From positions 558,001-622,000 of the forward strand of contig NW_027480505.1 of the NCBI RefSeq assembly GCF_051401765.1: 64,000 nt of DNA, in the 5' to 3' direction. Made by a program: the position numbers and the translations under genes. This document shows positions 52,094-63,036 of this stretch, one piece after another. Under the pieces are notes generated by a model. That model ran no database searches, was not told the origin of the DNA, and was given only the letters and a program-made list of their open reading frames with translations. The DNA is from Calliopsis andreniformis (taxonomy: Eukaryota; Arthropoda; Insecta; Hymenoptera; Andrenidae). Every line of letters begins with the position of its first letter. The first letter of the stretch is position 1.

Positions 52094-52525
52094 GTGAACG
52101 CCAGAAGCATAAAATACAATATAAATACAACAGTTTTTCCATCGTATAAAAGGGATAATTGCAACCAGTATGAAACTTATGGTCATTTCTACGTTCCGGG
52201 CAACCTAGGCTTCACTCTATGGCGTTCTTCCACCACATCGAATAGCTACGGCCTCAGAAGTCAACGCCTGAAGTATAAAATACAATAAAAATACAACAGT
52301 CTTTCCATCCTATAACAGGAATAATTGCAACCCGTGTGAAAGTTATGGTCATTTCTACGTTCCAGGCAACGTTGGCTTCACCCTAGGTCGTTTTTCCACC
52401 AGATGGAATAGTTAGGGCCTAAGAAGTCAACGCCAGAAGCATAAAATACAATATAAATATAACAGTTTTTCCATCGTATGAAACGAATAATACAAACCAG
52501 TGTGAAGGTTATGGTCATTTCTACG
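52094..52525 (+). repeat. 15-18-monomer HOR, copy 3 (start only)
   Basis: Follows 49,106 at 2,988 bp through CGTATGAAACGAATAATAC and GTGAAGGTTATG. It leaves the pattern at about 52,525, where CAACCAAGGCTTCACTCTACGG replaces CCTAGGCTTCACCC. About 2.6 monomers. Confidence 0.75.
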
Positions 52526-52637
52526 TTCCGGGCAACCAAGGCTTCACTCTACGGCGTTGTTCCACCAGATCCAATAGTTAGGGCCTAAGAAGTCAACACC
52601 AGAAGTATAAAATACAAAATAAATACAACAGCCTTTA

Positions 52638-52654
52638 CACCGTATAAAACGAAT
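52638..52654 (-). other. CENP-B-box-like sequence, 8/9 core
   Basis: The plus-strand word is CACCGTATAAAACGAAT. On the minus strand it matches eight of nine core CENP-B positions (TTCG, A, CGG), with only the last G replaced by T. It arises from an A-type box in which CCATCG has become ACACCG. No 9/9 match was found by eye in the window. Confidence 0.35.
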
Positions 52655-54297
52655 AATTGCAACCTGTGTTAAGGTTATGGTCATATCTACGTTCCGGGCA
52701 ACCTAGGCTTCACTGTCGGGCGTTGCTCCACCAGATCGAAATGTTAGGGACTAAGAAGTCGACGCCCGAAGCATAAAATACGATATAAATAGAACAGTTT
52801 TTCCATCGTATAGAACGAATAATAGCAACCAGTGTGAAAGTTATGGTCATTTCTACGTTCCGGGCAACCTAGGCTTCACTGTATGGCGTTCTTCCACCAC
52901 ATCGAATAGCTACGGCCTTAGAAGTCCACGCCTGAAGCATAAAATACAATAAAAATACAACAGTCTTTTCATCGTATAACAGGAATAATTGCAACAAGCG
53001 TGAAAGTAATGATCATTTCGGCGTTTCGGGCACCCTAGACCTAACTCTGAGGCATTGCTCCACCAGATCGAATATTTAGGGCCTTAGAAGTCAACGCCAG
53101 TAGCATAAAATACATTATAAATACAACAGTTTTTCCATCGTATAAAACGAATAATTGCAGACATTGTGAAAGTAATGGTCATTTCTACGTTCCGGGCAAC
53201 CTCGGCGTCACCCTATGGCGTTGCTCCACCACATCTAATAGCTACGGCCTTAGAAGTCAACGCCAGAAGCATAAAATACAATATAAATACAGCGGCTTTC
53301 CCATCGTATAAAACGAATAATTGCAAACAGTGTGGAAGTAATGGTCATTTCTACGTTCCGGGCAACCTAGGTTTCACTCTAGGGAGTTGCTCCACCAGGT
53401 CGCATAGCTAGGGACTTAGAATTCAACGCCATAAGAATAAAATACAATATAAGTACAACAGTTTTTCCATCGTATAAAATGAATAATTGTAAACATTGTG
53501 AAAGTAATGGTCATTTCTACGTTCCAGGCAACCTAGGCTTCACTCTAGGGCGTTGCTCCACCAGATCGAATAGATAGTGCCTTAGAAGTCAACGCGAGAA
53601 GCATAAGATACAATATAAATATAACAGTTGTTCCATCGTATAGAACGAATAATAGCAACCAGTGTGAAAGTTATGGTCATTCCTACGTTCCGGGCAACCT
53701 AGGCTTCACTCTAGGGCGTTGCTCCACCAGATCAAACAGTTAGGGCCTTAGAAGTCAACGCCCGAAGCATAAAATACAAAATAAATAGAACAGTTTTTCC
53801 ATCGTATAGAACGAATAATAGCAACCAGTGTGAAAGTTATGGTCATTTCTACGTTCCGGGCAACCTAGGCTACACCCTAGGGCGTTGCTCCACCAGATCG
53901 AATAGTTAGGGCCTAAGAAGTGAACGCCAGCAGCATAAAATACAATTTGAATACAACAGTTTTTCCATGATATAAAACGAATAATTGCAACCAGTATGAA
54001 AGTTATGGTCATTTCTTCTTTCCGGGCAACCTAGGCTTCACCCTTGGGCGTTGCGCCAACAGATTGAATGGTTAGGGCCTTAGAAGTCAACGCCGGAAGC
54101 ATAAAATGCAATAAAAATACAACAGTTTTTCCATCGTATAAAAGGATCAATTGCAACCAGTTTGAATGTGATGGTCATTTCTACGTTCCGGGCAACCTAG
54201 GCTTCACTCTAGGGCGTTGCTCCACCAGATCGAATAGTTAGGGCCTTAGAAGTCAACGCCAGAATCATAAATTACAATAAAGATGCAACAGCTTTTC

Positions 54298-54314
54298 CAC
54301 CGTATTAAGCGAAT
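54298..54314 (-). other. CENP-B-box-like sequence, 8/9 core
   Basis: The plus-strand word CACCGTATTAAGCGAAT matches eight of nine core CENP-B positions on the minus strand. It sits at the same monomer position as the other boxes, through a T to C change in CCATCG. A related copy lies nine monomers downstream at 55,792. Confidence 0.35.
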
Positions 54315-54899
54315 AATTTCAACCAGTGTGAATGTTATGGTCATTTCTACATTCCGAGCAACCTAGGCTTCACTCTAGGGCGTTTATCCAACAGATTGAA
54401 TAGTTAGGGCCTTAGCAGTCAACGCCCGAAGCATAAAATACAATATAAATACAACAGTTTTTCCATCATATAACAGGAATAATTGCAACCAGTATGAAAG
54501 TTATGGTCATTTCTACGTTCCGGGCAACCTAGGCTTCACTCTATGGCGTTCTTCCACTACATCGAATAGCAACGGCCTCAGAAGACAACGCCAGAAGCAT
54601 AAAATACAATAAAAATACAACAGTCTTTCCGTCCTATAACAGGAATAATTGCAACCCGTGTGAAAGTGATGGTCATTTGTACGTTCCAGGCAACCTAGGC
54701 TTCACTCTAGGGCGTTGTTCCACCAGATCGAATTGTTAGGGCCTAAGAACTCAACGCCAGAAGCATAAAATACAATATAAGTGCAACAGTTTTGCCATCG
54801 TATAAAATGAATAATTGCAAACATTGCGAAGGTAATGGTCATACCACGTTCCGGCCAACCTAGGCGTCACTCTAGTGCGTTGCTTCACCTCATCTAATA

Positions 54900-57429
54900 G
54901 TTACGGCCTTAGACGTCAACGCCAGAAGCATAAAACACAATAAAAATGCAACAGTTTTTCCATCGTATAAAACGAATAATTGCCACCAGTATGAAACTTA
55001 TGGTCATTTCTACTTTCCGAGCAACCTAGGCTTCAACCCTAGGGCGTTGCTCCAACAGATTGAATAGTTAGGGCCTTAGAAGTCAACGCCCGAAGCATAA
55101 AATGCAATAAAAATACAACAGTGTTTCCAGCATATAACAGGAATAATTGCAACCAGTTTGAAAGTGATTGCCAATTCAACGTTCCGGGCAACCTAGGCTT
55201 CACTCTATTGCGTTGCTCCACCAGATCGAATAGTTAGTGCCTTAGATGTCAACGCCAGAAGCATAAAATACAATATAAATACAACAGTTTTTCCATCGTA
55301 TAAAACGAATAATTGCAACCAGTATGAAACTTATGGTTATTTCTACGTTCCGGGAAACCTCGGCTTCACTCTAGGCCGTTGCTCCGCCAGATCGAATAGT
55401 TAGTGCATTAGAAGTCAACGCCAGAAGCATAAAATACAATATAAATACAACAGTTTTTCCATCGTATAAAACGAATAATTGCAACCAGTATGAAAGTTAA
55501 CGTCATTTCTTCTTTCCGGGCAACCTGGGCTTCACCCTTGGGCGTTTCACCAACAGATTGAATAGTTAGGGCCTTAGACGTATACGCCGTAAGCATAAAA
55601 CGCTTAAAAAATACAACAGTTTTACCATCGTATAAAAGGATTAATTGCAACCAGTTTGAAAGTGATGGTCATTTCTTCGTTCCGGGCAACCTAGGATTCA
55701 CTCTAGGGCGTTGCTCCACCAGATCGAATAGTTAGGGCCTTAGAAGTCAACGCCAGAATCATAAAATACAATAAAGATGCAACAGTTTTTCCACCGTATT
55801 AAACGAATAATTTCAACCAGTGTGAATGTTATGGTCATTTCTACATTCCGGGCAACCTATGCTTCACTCTAGGACGTTGATCCAACAGATTGAATAGTTA
55901 GGGCCTTAGCAGTCAACGCCCGAAGCATAAAATACAATATAAATACAACAGTTTTTCCATCATATAACAGGAATAATTGCAACCAGTTTGAAAGTGATGG
56001 CCAATTCTACGTTCCGGGCAACCTAGGCTTCACTCTATTGCGTTAGTCCACCAGATCGAATAGTTAGTGCCTTAGATGTCAACGCCAGAAGCATAAAATA
56101 CAATATAAATACAACAGTTTTTCCATCGTATAAAACGAATAATTGCAACCAGTATGAAACTTATGGTCATTTCTACTTTCCGAGCAACCTAGGCTTCACC
56201 CGCGGGCGTTGCTCCACCAGATCGAATAGTTAGTGCCTTAGAAGTCAACACCAGAAGCATAAAATACACTAAAAATACAACAGTTTTTCCATCGTATAAA
56301 ACGAATAATTGCAACCAGTATGAAACTTATGGTCATTTCTACTTTCCGAGCAACCTAGGCTTCAACCCTAGGGCGTTGATCCAACAGATTGAATAGTTAG
56401 GTCCTTAGAAGTCAACGCCCGAAGCATAAAATGCAATAAAGATACAACAGTGTTTCCATCATATAACAGGAATAATTGCAACCAGTTTGAAAGTGATGGC
56501 CAATTCTACGTTCCGGGCAACCTAGGCTTCACTCTATTGCGTTGCTCCACCAGATCGAATAGTTAGGGCCTTAGAAGTCAACGCCAGAAGCATAAAATAC
56601 AATATAAATACAACAGTTTTTCCATCGTATAAAACGAATAATTGCAACCAGTATGAGACTTATGGTCATTTCTACATTCCGAGCAACCTAGGCTTCACTC
56701 TAGGGCGTTGCTCCACCAGATCGGATAGTTGAGGGCCTTAGTAGTCAACGCCAGAAGCATAAAATACGATATAAATACAACAGCTTTTCCATCGTATAAA
56801 ACGAATAACTGCAACCAGTGTGAATGTACTGGTCATTTCTACGTTCCGGGTAACCTAGGTTTCACTCTAGGGCGTTGCTCCACCAGATCAAATAGTTAGG
56901 GCGTTAGAAGTCAACGCCCGAAGCATAAAATACAGTAAAGGTGCAACAGTTTTTCCATCGTATAACAGGAATAATTGCAACCAGTGTGAAGGTAATGGTA
57001 TGTTCTACGTTCCGGGCAACCTAGGCATCACTCTAGGGCGTTGCTCCACCAGATCGAAATGTTAGGGCCTAAGAAGTCAACGCAAGAAGCATAATATACA
57101 ATATAAATATAACAGTTTTTCCATCGTATAAAACGAATAACAGCAATCAGTGTGACAGTTATGGTCATTTCTACGTTCCGGGCTACCTAGGCTGCACTCT
57201 AGGGCGTTGCTCCACCAGATCGCATAGTTAGGGCCTTAGAAGTCAACGCCCGAAGCATAAAATACAATAAAGATGCAACAGTTTTTCCATCGTATAACAG
57301 GACTAACTGCAACCAGTCTGAATGTAATGGTCATTTCTACGTTCCGGGCAACCTAGATTTCCCTCTAGGGCGTTGCTCCACCAGCTCGAATTGTTAGGAC
57401 CTAACAAGTCAAAGCCAGAAGCATAAAAT
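54900..57429 (+). repeat. A/B-like array with eight-monomer-spaced duplication
   Basis: A and B monomers alternate again. The 1-base-longer word CTTCAACCCTAGGGCG occurs at 55,031 and 56,360, 1,329 bp or eight monomers plus one base apart, together with TCACTCTATTGCG monomers near 55,200, 56,030 and 56,530. A further +1 (GTTGAGGGCC) lies near 56,731. The last kilobase shifts to the types found downstream. Confidence 0.72.
55792..55808 (-). other. CENP-B-box-like sequence, 8/9 core
   Basis: The plus-strand word CACCGTATTAAACGAAT matches eight of nine core positions on the minus strand. It shares the CCACCGTATTAA form with the copy at 54,298, so the two probably descend from one mutated monomer. 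Confidence 0.35.
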
Positions 57430-59264
57430 ACGATATAAATACAACAGCTTATCCATCGTATAAAACGAATAATTGCAACCAGTGTGAAAGTAATGGTCAT
57501 TTCTACGTTCCGAGCAACCTAGGCGTCACTCTAGGGCGTTGCTCCACCAGATCGCATAGCTAGGGACTTAGAATTCATCGCTAAAAGCATAAAATAGAAT
57601 CAAAATACAACAGTTTTTCCATCGTATAACAGTAATAATTGCAACCAGTGTGAAAGGAATGGTCATTTCTACGTTCCGGGCAACGTAGTTTTCTCTCTAG
57701 GGCGTTGTTCCACCAGAGGGCATAGTTAGGACCTAAGAAGTCAACGCCAGAAGCATGAAATACGATATAAATACAACAGCTTTTCAATCGTATAAAACGA
57801 ATAATTGCAACCAGTGTGAAAGTTATGGACATTTCTACATTCCGGCCAACCTAGGCTTCACCCTAGGGCGTTGCTCCACCAGATCGAATAGTTACGGCCT
57901 TAGAAGTCAACGCCAGAAGCATAAAATACAATAAAGATGCAACTGTTTTTCCATCGTATAACAGGAATAATTGAAACAAGCGTGAAGGTAATGGTCATTT
58001 CTACGTTCCGGGCAACCTAGGCTTCACCCTACGGCGTTGTTCCACCAGATCGAATAGTTAGGGCCTAAGAAGTGAACGCCAGAAGCATAAAATACAATAT
58101 AAATACAACAGTTTTTTCATCGTATAGAACGAATAATTGCAACCAGTATGAAAGTTATGGTCATTTCTACTTTCCGGGCAGCCTAGGCTTCACCCTAGGG
58201 CGTAGCTCCCACAGATTGAATAGTTAGGGCCTTAGAAGTCAATGCCCGAAGCATACAATGCAATAAAAATACTACAGTTTTTCCATCATATAACAGGAAT
58301 AATTGCAACCAGTTTGAAAGTGATGGTCATGTCTACGTTCCGGGCAACCTAGGCTTCACCCTAGGGAGTTGTTCCACCAGATGGAATAGCTAGGGCCTAA
58401 GAAGTCAACGCCAGAAGCGTTAAAACACGATATAAATACAACAGTTTTTCCATCGTATAAAACGAAGAATCGCAAGCAGTATGAAAGTTATGGTCATTTC
58501 TACTTTCCGAGCAACCTAGGCTTCACCCTAGGGAGTTGCACCACCAGATTGAATAGTTAGGGCCTTAAAAGTCAATGCCCGAAGCATAAAATGCAATATC
58601 AATACAACAGTTTTTCCATCGTATAACAGGAATAATTGCAACCAGTGTGAAAGTAATGGCCATTCCTACGTTCCGGGCAACCTAGGTTTCACTCCAGGGC
58701 GTTGCTCCACCAGATCGAATAGTTAGGTCAGAAGAAGTCAACGCCAGAAGCATAAAATACGATACAAATACAACAGCTTTTCCATCGTATAAAACGAATA
58801 ATTGCAACCAGTGTGAAAATAATGGTCACTTCTACGTTCCGAGCAACCTAGGCGTCACTCTAGGGCGTTGCTCCACCAGATCGGATAGCTAGGGACTTAG
58901 AATTCATCGCTAAAAGCATAAAATAGAGTCAAAATACAACAGTTTTTCCATCGTATAACAGGAATAATTGCAACCAGTGTGAAAGGAATGGTCATTTCTA
59001 CGTTCCGGGCAACGTAGGTTTCACTCTAGGGCGTTGATCCACCAGAGGGAATAGTCAGGGCCTAAGAAGTCAACGCCAGAAGCATAAAATAGAATATAAA
59101 TACAACAGCTTTTCAATCGTATAAAACGAATAATTGCAACCAGTGTGAAAGTTATGGACATTTCTACATTCCGGCCAACCTAGGCTTCACCCTAGGGCGT
59201 TGCTCCACCAGATCGAATAGTTAGGGCCTTAGAAGTCAACGCCAGAAGCATAAAATACAATAAA
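57430..59264 (+). repeat. Three-monomer blocks repeated eight monomers apart
   Basis: The block 57,430-57,935 recurs at 58,759-59,264 (offset 1,329 bp, eight monomers plus one base from an insertion near 58,415). Markers are GAATTCATCGCTAAAAGC, GTGTGAAAGGAATGG and GGACATTTCTACATTCCGGCC. Between them, 58,180-58,740 resembles 47,880-48,440. Part of the block returns at 63,690-64,000 (offset 4,734 bp). Confidence 0.75.
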
Positions 59265-59460
59265 GATGCAACAGATTTTCCATCGTTATACAGGAATAAC
59301 TGCAACCAGTGTGAATGTACTGGTCATTTCTACGTTCCGGATAACCTAGGCTTCACTCTAGGACGTTGTTCCACCAGATCGAACAGTTAGGGCCTAAGAA
59401 GGCAACGCCAGAAGTATAAAATACAATGTAAATATAACAGTTTTTCCATCGTATAAATCG
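59265..59460 (+). repeat. Monomer leading into the deletion junction
   Basis: A monomer with GTTATACAGGAATAACTGC and GTGAATGTACTGG, matching 48,490-48,668 and 51,478-51,656, followed by the start of the monomer truncated at 59,461. It identifies which paralogous stretch suffered the deletion. Confidence 0.75.
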
Positions 59461-59470
59461 ACGAGATGGA
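59453..59470 (+). other. Out-of-register deletion junction (78 bp mod 166)
   Basis: GTATAAATCG joins directly to ACGAGATGGAATAG, skipping the TTGCAACC...CCTAGG...TTGCTCC part of a monomer. The landmark phase jumps by 78 bp across this point. Relative to the paralogous stretch 48,661-48,913, 244 bp is missing (one monomer plus 78 bp). At most one base (A) is shared at the join. It is the only large phase break in the window. The remaining 88-bp fragment is a truncated monomer. Confidence 0.88.
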
Positions 59471-60970
59471 ATAGCTAGGGACTTAGAATTCAACGCCATA
59501 AGAATAAAATACAATATAAACATAACAGTTTTTCCATCGTATGAATCGAATAATAGCAACCAGTGTGAAAGTTATGGTCAGTTCAACGTTCCGGGCAACC
59601 TTGGCTTCACCCTAGGATGTTGTTCCACCAGATCGAATAGTTAGTGCCACAGAAGTGAGCGCCAGAAGCATAAAATACAATATAAATACAACAGTTTTTC
59701 CATCGTATAAAAGGAATAATTGCAACCAGTATGAAACTTATGGTCATTTCTACGTTCCGGGCAACCTAGGCTTCACTCTATGGCGTTCTTCCACCACATC
59801 GAATAGCTACGGCCTCAGAAGTCAACGCCTGAAGTATAAAATACAATAAAAATACAACAGTCTTTCCATCCTATAACAGGAATAATTGCAACCCGTGTGA
59901 AAGTTATGGTCATTTCTACGTTCCAGGCAACGTTGGCTTCACCCTAGGTCGTTTTTCCACCAGATGGAATAGATAGGGCCTAAGAAGTCAACGCCAGAAG
60001 CATAAAATACAATATAAATATAACAGTTTTTCCATCGTATGAAACGAATAATACAAACCAGTGTGAAGGTTATGGTCATTTCTACCTTCCGGGCAACCTA
60101 GGCTTCACCCTAGGGCGTTGCACCTACAGATTGAATAGTTAGGGCCTCAGAAGTCAACGCCCGAAGCATAAAATACAAAATAAATGGAACAGTTTTTCCA
60201 TCGTATAAAACGAATAGTTGCTACCGGTGTGAGAGTTATGGTCATTTCTTCGTTCCGTGCAACCTAGGTTTCACTCCAGGGCGTTGCTCCACCAGTTCGA
60301 ATAGTTAGGTCATAAGAAGTCAACGCCAGAAGCATAAAATACGATATAAATACAACAGCTCTTGCATCGTATAAAACGAATAATTGCAACCAGTGTGAAA
60401 GTAATGGTCATTTCTACGTTCCGAGCAAGCTAGGCGTCACTCTAGGGCGTTGCTCCAGCAGATCGAATAGCTAGGGACTTAGAATTCATCGCTAAAAGCA
60501 TAAAATACAATTAAAATACAACAGTTAATCCATTGTTTTACAGGAATAACTGCAACCAGTGTGAATGTACTGGTCATTTCTACGTTCCGGATATCCTAGG
60601 CTTCACTCTAGGGCGTTGTTCCACCAGATCGAACAGTTGGGGCCTAAGAAGTCAACGCCAGAAGCATAAAATACAATATAAATATAACAGTTTTTCCATC
60701 GTATAAAACGAGTGATAGCAACCAGTGTGAAAGTTATGGTCATTTCTACGTTCCGGGCAACCTAGGCTTCACTCTAGGGCGTTGCTCGACCAGATCGAAT
60801 AGCTAGGGCCTAAGAAGCCAACGCCAGAAGCATAAAAAACGATATAAATACAACAGCTTTTCCATCGTATAAAACGAATAATTGCAACCAGGGTGGAAGT
60901 TATGGTCACTTCTACGTTCCGGGGAACCTAGGCTTCACTCTAGGGCGGTGCTCCACCAGATCAAATAGTT
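59461..60970 (+). repeat. Distant copy of the 48.9-50.4 kb block
   Basis: The stretch follows 48,912-50,420 at a constant offset of 10,549 bp (64 monomers less the 78-bp loss plus small indels). Markers such as TATAAAAGGAATAATTGC with CTCTATGGCGTTCTTCC (59,700) and GAATTCATCGCTAAAAGC (60,483) keep order and spacing. It is thus a dispersed fourth partial copy of the 15-18-monomer HOR. Confidence 0.8.
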
Positions 60971-62751
60971 AGGGCCTAAGAAGTCAACGCCAGAAGCATA
61001 AAATACAACATAAATACAACAGATTTTCCGTCGTATATAATATATATTTGCAAACATTTTGAAAGTAATGGTCACTCCTACGTACCGGGCAACCTAGGCT
61101 TCACTCAAGGGCGTTGCTCCACCACACCGAATAGCTAGGGTCTTAGAAGTCAACGCCAGAAGCATAAAATACAGTAAAGATGCAAAAGCTTTTCCATCTT
61201 ACAACAGGAATAACTGCAGACAGTATGAAAGTACTGGTCATTTCTACGTTCCGCGTAGCCTAGGTTTCACTCTAGGGCGTTGCTCCACCAGATCGAATAG
61301 CTAGGGACTTAGAATTCAACGCCATAAGAATAAAATACAAATGAGTACAACAGTTATACCATCGTATAAAATGAATAATTGCAACCAGTGTGAAAGTTAT
61401 GGTCATTTCTACATTCCGAGCGACCTAGGCTTCACTCTAGGGCGTTGCTCCACCTGATCGAATAGTTAGGGCCTTAGAAGTCAACGCCAGAAGCAGAAAA
61501 TACAATAAAGATGCAACAGTTTTTCCATCGTATAACAGGAATAATTGCAACCAGTGTGAAGGTAATGGTGTGTTCTACGTTCCGGGCAGCCTATGCTCCA
61601 CTCTAGGGCGGTGCTCTACCAGATTAAATAGTTAGGGCGTAAGAAGTCAACGCCAGAAGCATAAAAGACAATGTAAATACAACAGCTTTTCCATCGTATA
61701 TAATGTCTATTTGCAAACAGTGTGAAAGTAATGGTCATTTCTACGTTCCGGCTAACCTAGGCTTCACTCTAGGGTGTTGCTCGACCAGATCGAATAGCTA
61801 GGGCCTTAGAAGTCAACGCCCGAAGCATACAATGCAATAAAAATACAACAGTTTTTCCATCATATAACAGGAATAATTGCAACCAGTTTGAAAGTGATGG
61901 TCATTTCTATGTTGCGGGCAACCTAGGCTTCACTCTAGGGCGTTGCTCCGCCAGATCGAACAGTTAGGGCCTTAGAAGTCAACGCCCGAAGTATAAAATA
62001 CAAAATAAATAGTACAGTTTCTCAATCGTATAAAACGAATAATTTCCACCAGTGTGGAAGTTATGGGCATTTCTACTTTCCGGGAAACCTAGGCTTCACC
62101 CTAGGGAGTTGTTCCACCAGATGGAATAGTTAGGGCCTAAGAAGTCAACACCAGAAGCTTAAAACACGATATAAATACAACAGTTTTTCCATCGTATAAA
62201 ACGAATAATCGCAACCAGTATGAAACGTATGGTCATTTCTACGTTCCGGTCAACCTAAGCTTCACTCTATGGCGTTCTTCCACCACATCGAATAGCTACG
62301 GCCTCAGAAGTCAACGCCTGAAGTATAAAATACAATAAAAATACAACAGTCTTTCCATCCTATAACAGGAATAATTGCAACCCGTCTGAAAGTTATGGTC
62401 ATTTCTACGTTCCAGGCAACGTTGGCTTCACCCTAGGTCGTTGTTCCACCAGATGGAATAGTTAGGGCTTAAGAAGTCAACGCCAGAAGCATAAAATGCA
62501 AAATAAATAAAACAGTTTTTCCATCGTATAAAACGAGTAATTGCTACCAGTGTGAAAGTTATGGTCATTTCTACGTTCCGCGCAACCTGGGCTTTACCCT
62601 AGGGCGTTGTTCCACGAGATGGAATAGCTAGGGACTTAGAATTCAACGCCATAAGGATAAAATACGATATAAATACAACAGCTTTTACATCGTATAAAAC
62701 GAATAATTGCAACCAGTGTGGAAGTTATGGTCATTTCTACGTTCCGGGCAA

Positions 62752-62917
62752 CCTAGGCTTCACTCTAGGGCGTTGCTCGACCAGATCGAATAGCTAGGGC
62801 CTTAGAAGTCAACGCCCGAAGCATACAATGCAATAAAAATACAAGAGTTTTTCCATCATATAACAGGAATAATTGCAACCAGTTTGAAAGTGATGGTCAT
62901 TTCTACGTTCCGGGCAA
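62752..62917 (+). repeat. Representative 166-bp monomer (landmark to landmark)
   Basis: One full monomer is shown to describe the anatomy. It opens with CCTAGG, then CTTCAC and CTCTAGGGCG (the right half of the dyad), GTTGCTC, a GATCGAATAG segment, a TAGGGCCTTAGAAGTCAACGC segment, and an AT-rich stretch (CATACAATGCAATAAAAATAC). After a TTTTTCC tract comes the diagnostic A/B box (here B-type, TATAACAGGAAT), then AATTGCAACC, the family-specific AGTTTGAAAG, GGTCATTTCTACGTTCCGGG and the next CCTAGG. The array contains 165-bp, 164-bp and 167-bp variants at defined sites, but nearly all copies are exactly 166 bp. Confidence 0.9.
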
Positions 62918-63019
62918 CCTAGGCTTCACTCTAGGGCGTTGCTCCGCCAGATCGAACAGTTAGGGCCTTAGAAGTCAACGCCCGAAGCATAAAATACAAA
63001 ATAAATAGTACAGTTTTTC

Positions 63020-63036
63020 AGCCGTATAAAACGAAT
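63020..63036 (-). other. CENP-B-box-like sequence, 8/9 core
   Basis: The plus-strand word AGCCGTATAAAACGAAT matches eight of nine core positions on the minus strand, the last G being C. This copy arose independently of the three CACCG copies, from TTTTTCAGCCG in place of the usual TTTTTCCATCG. Confidence 0.35.

Larger units (their letters stand above)
52526..54899 (+). repeat. Mixed array with D-type monomers
   Basis: D-type monomers (AAAATGAATAATTG, ACATTGTGAAAG) lie near 53,160 and 53,480. The stretch 53,900-54,220 resembles 29,680-29,990 and 36,490-36,780 (AATTTGAATACAAC, CCATGATATAAAACG, AAGGATCAATTGC), a fourth dispersed copy of that block. A 1-base deletion (GGTCATACCACG) lies near 54,843. 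No gene. Confidence 0.72.
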
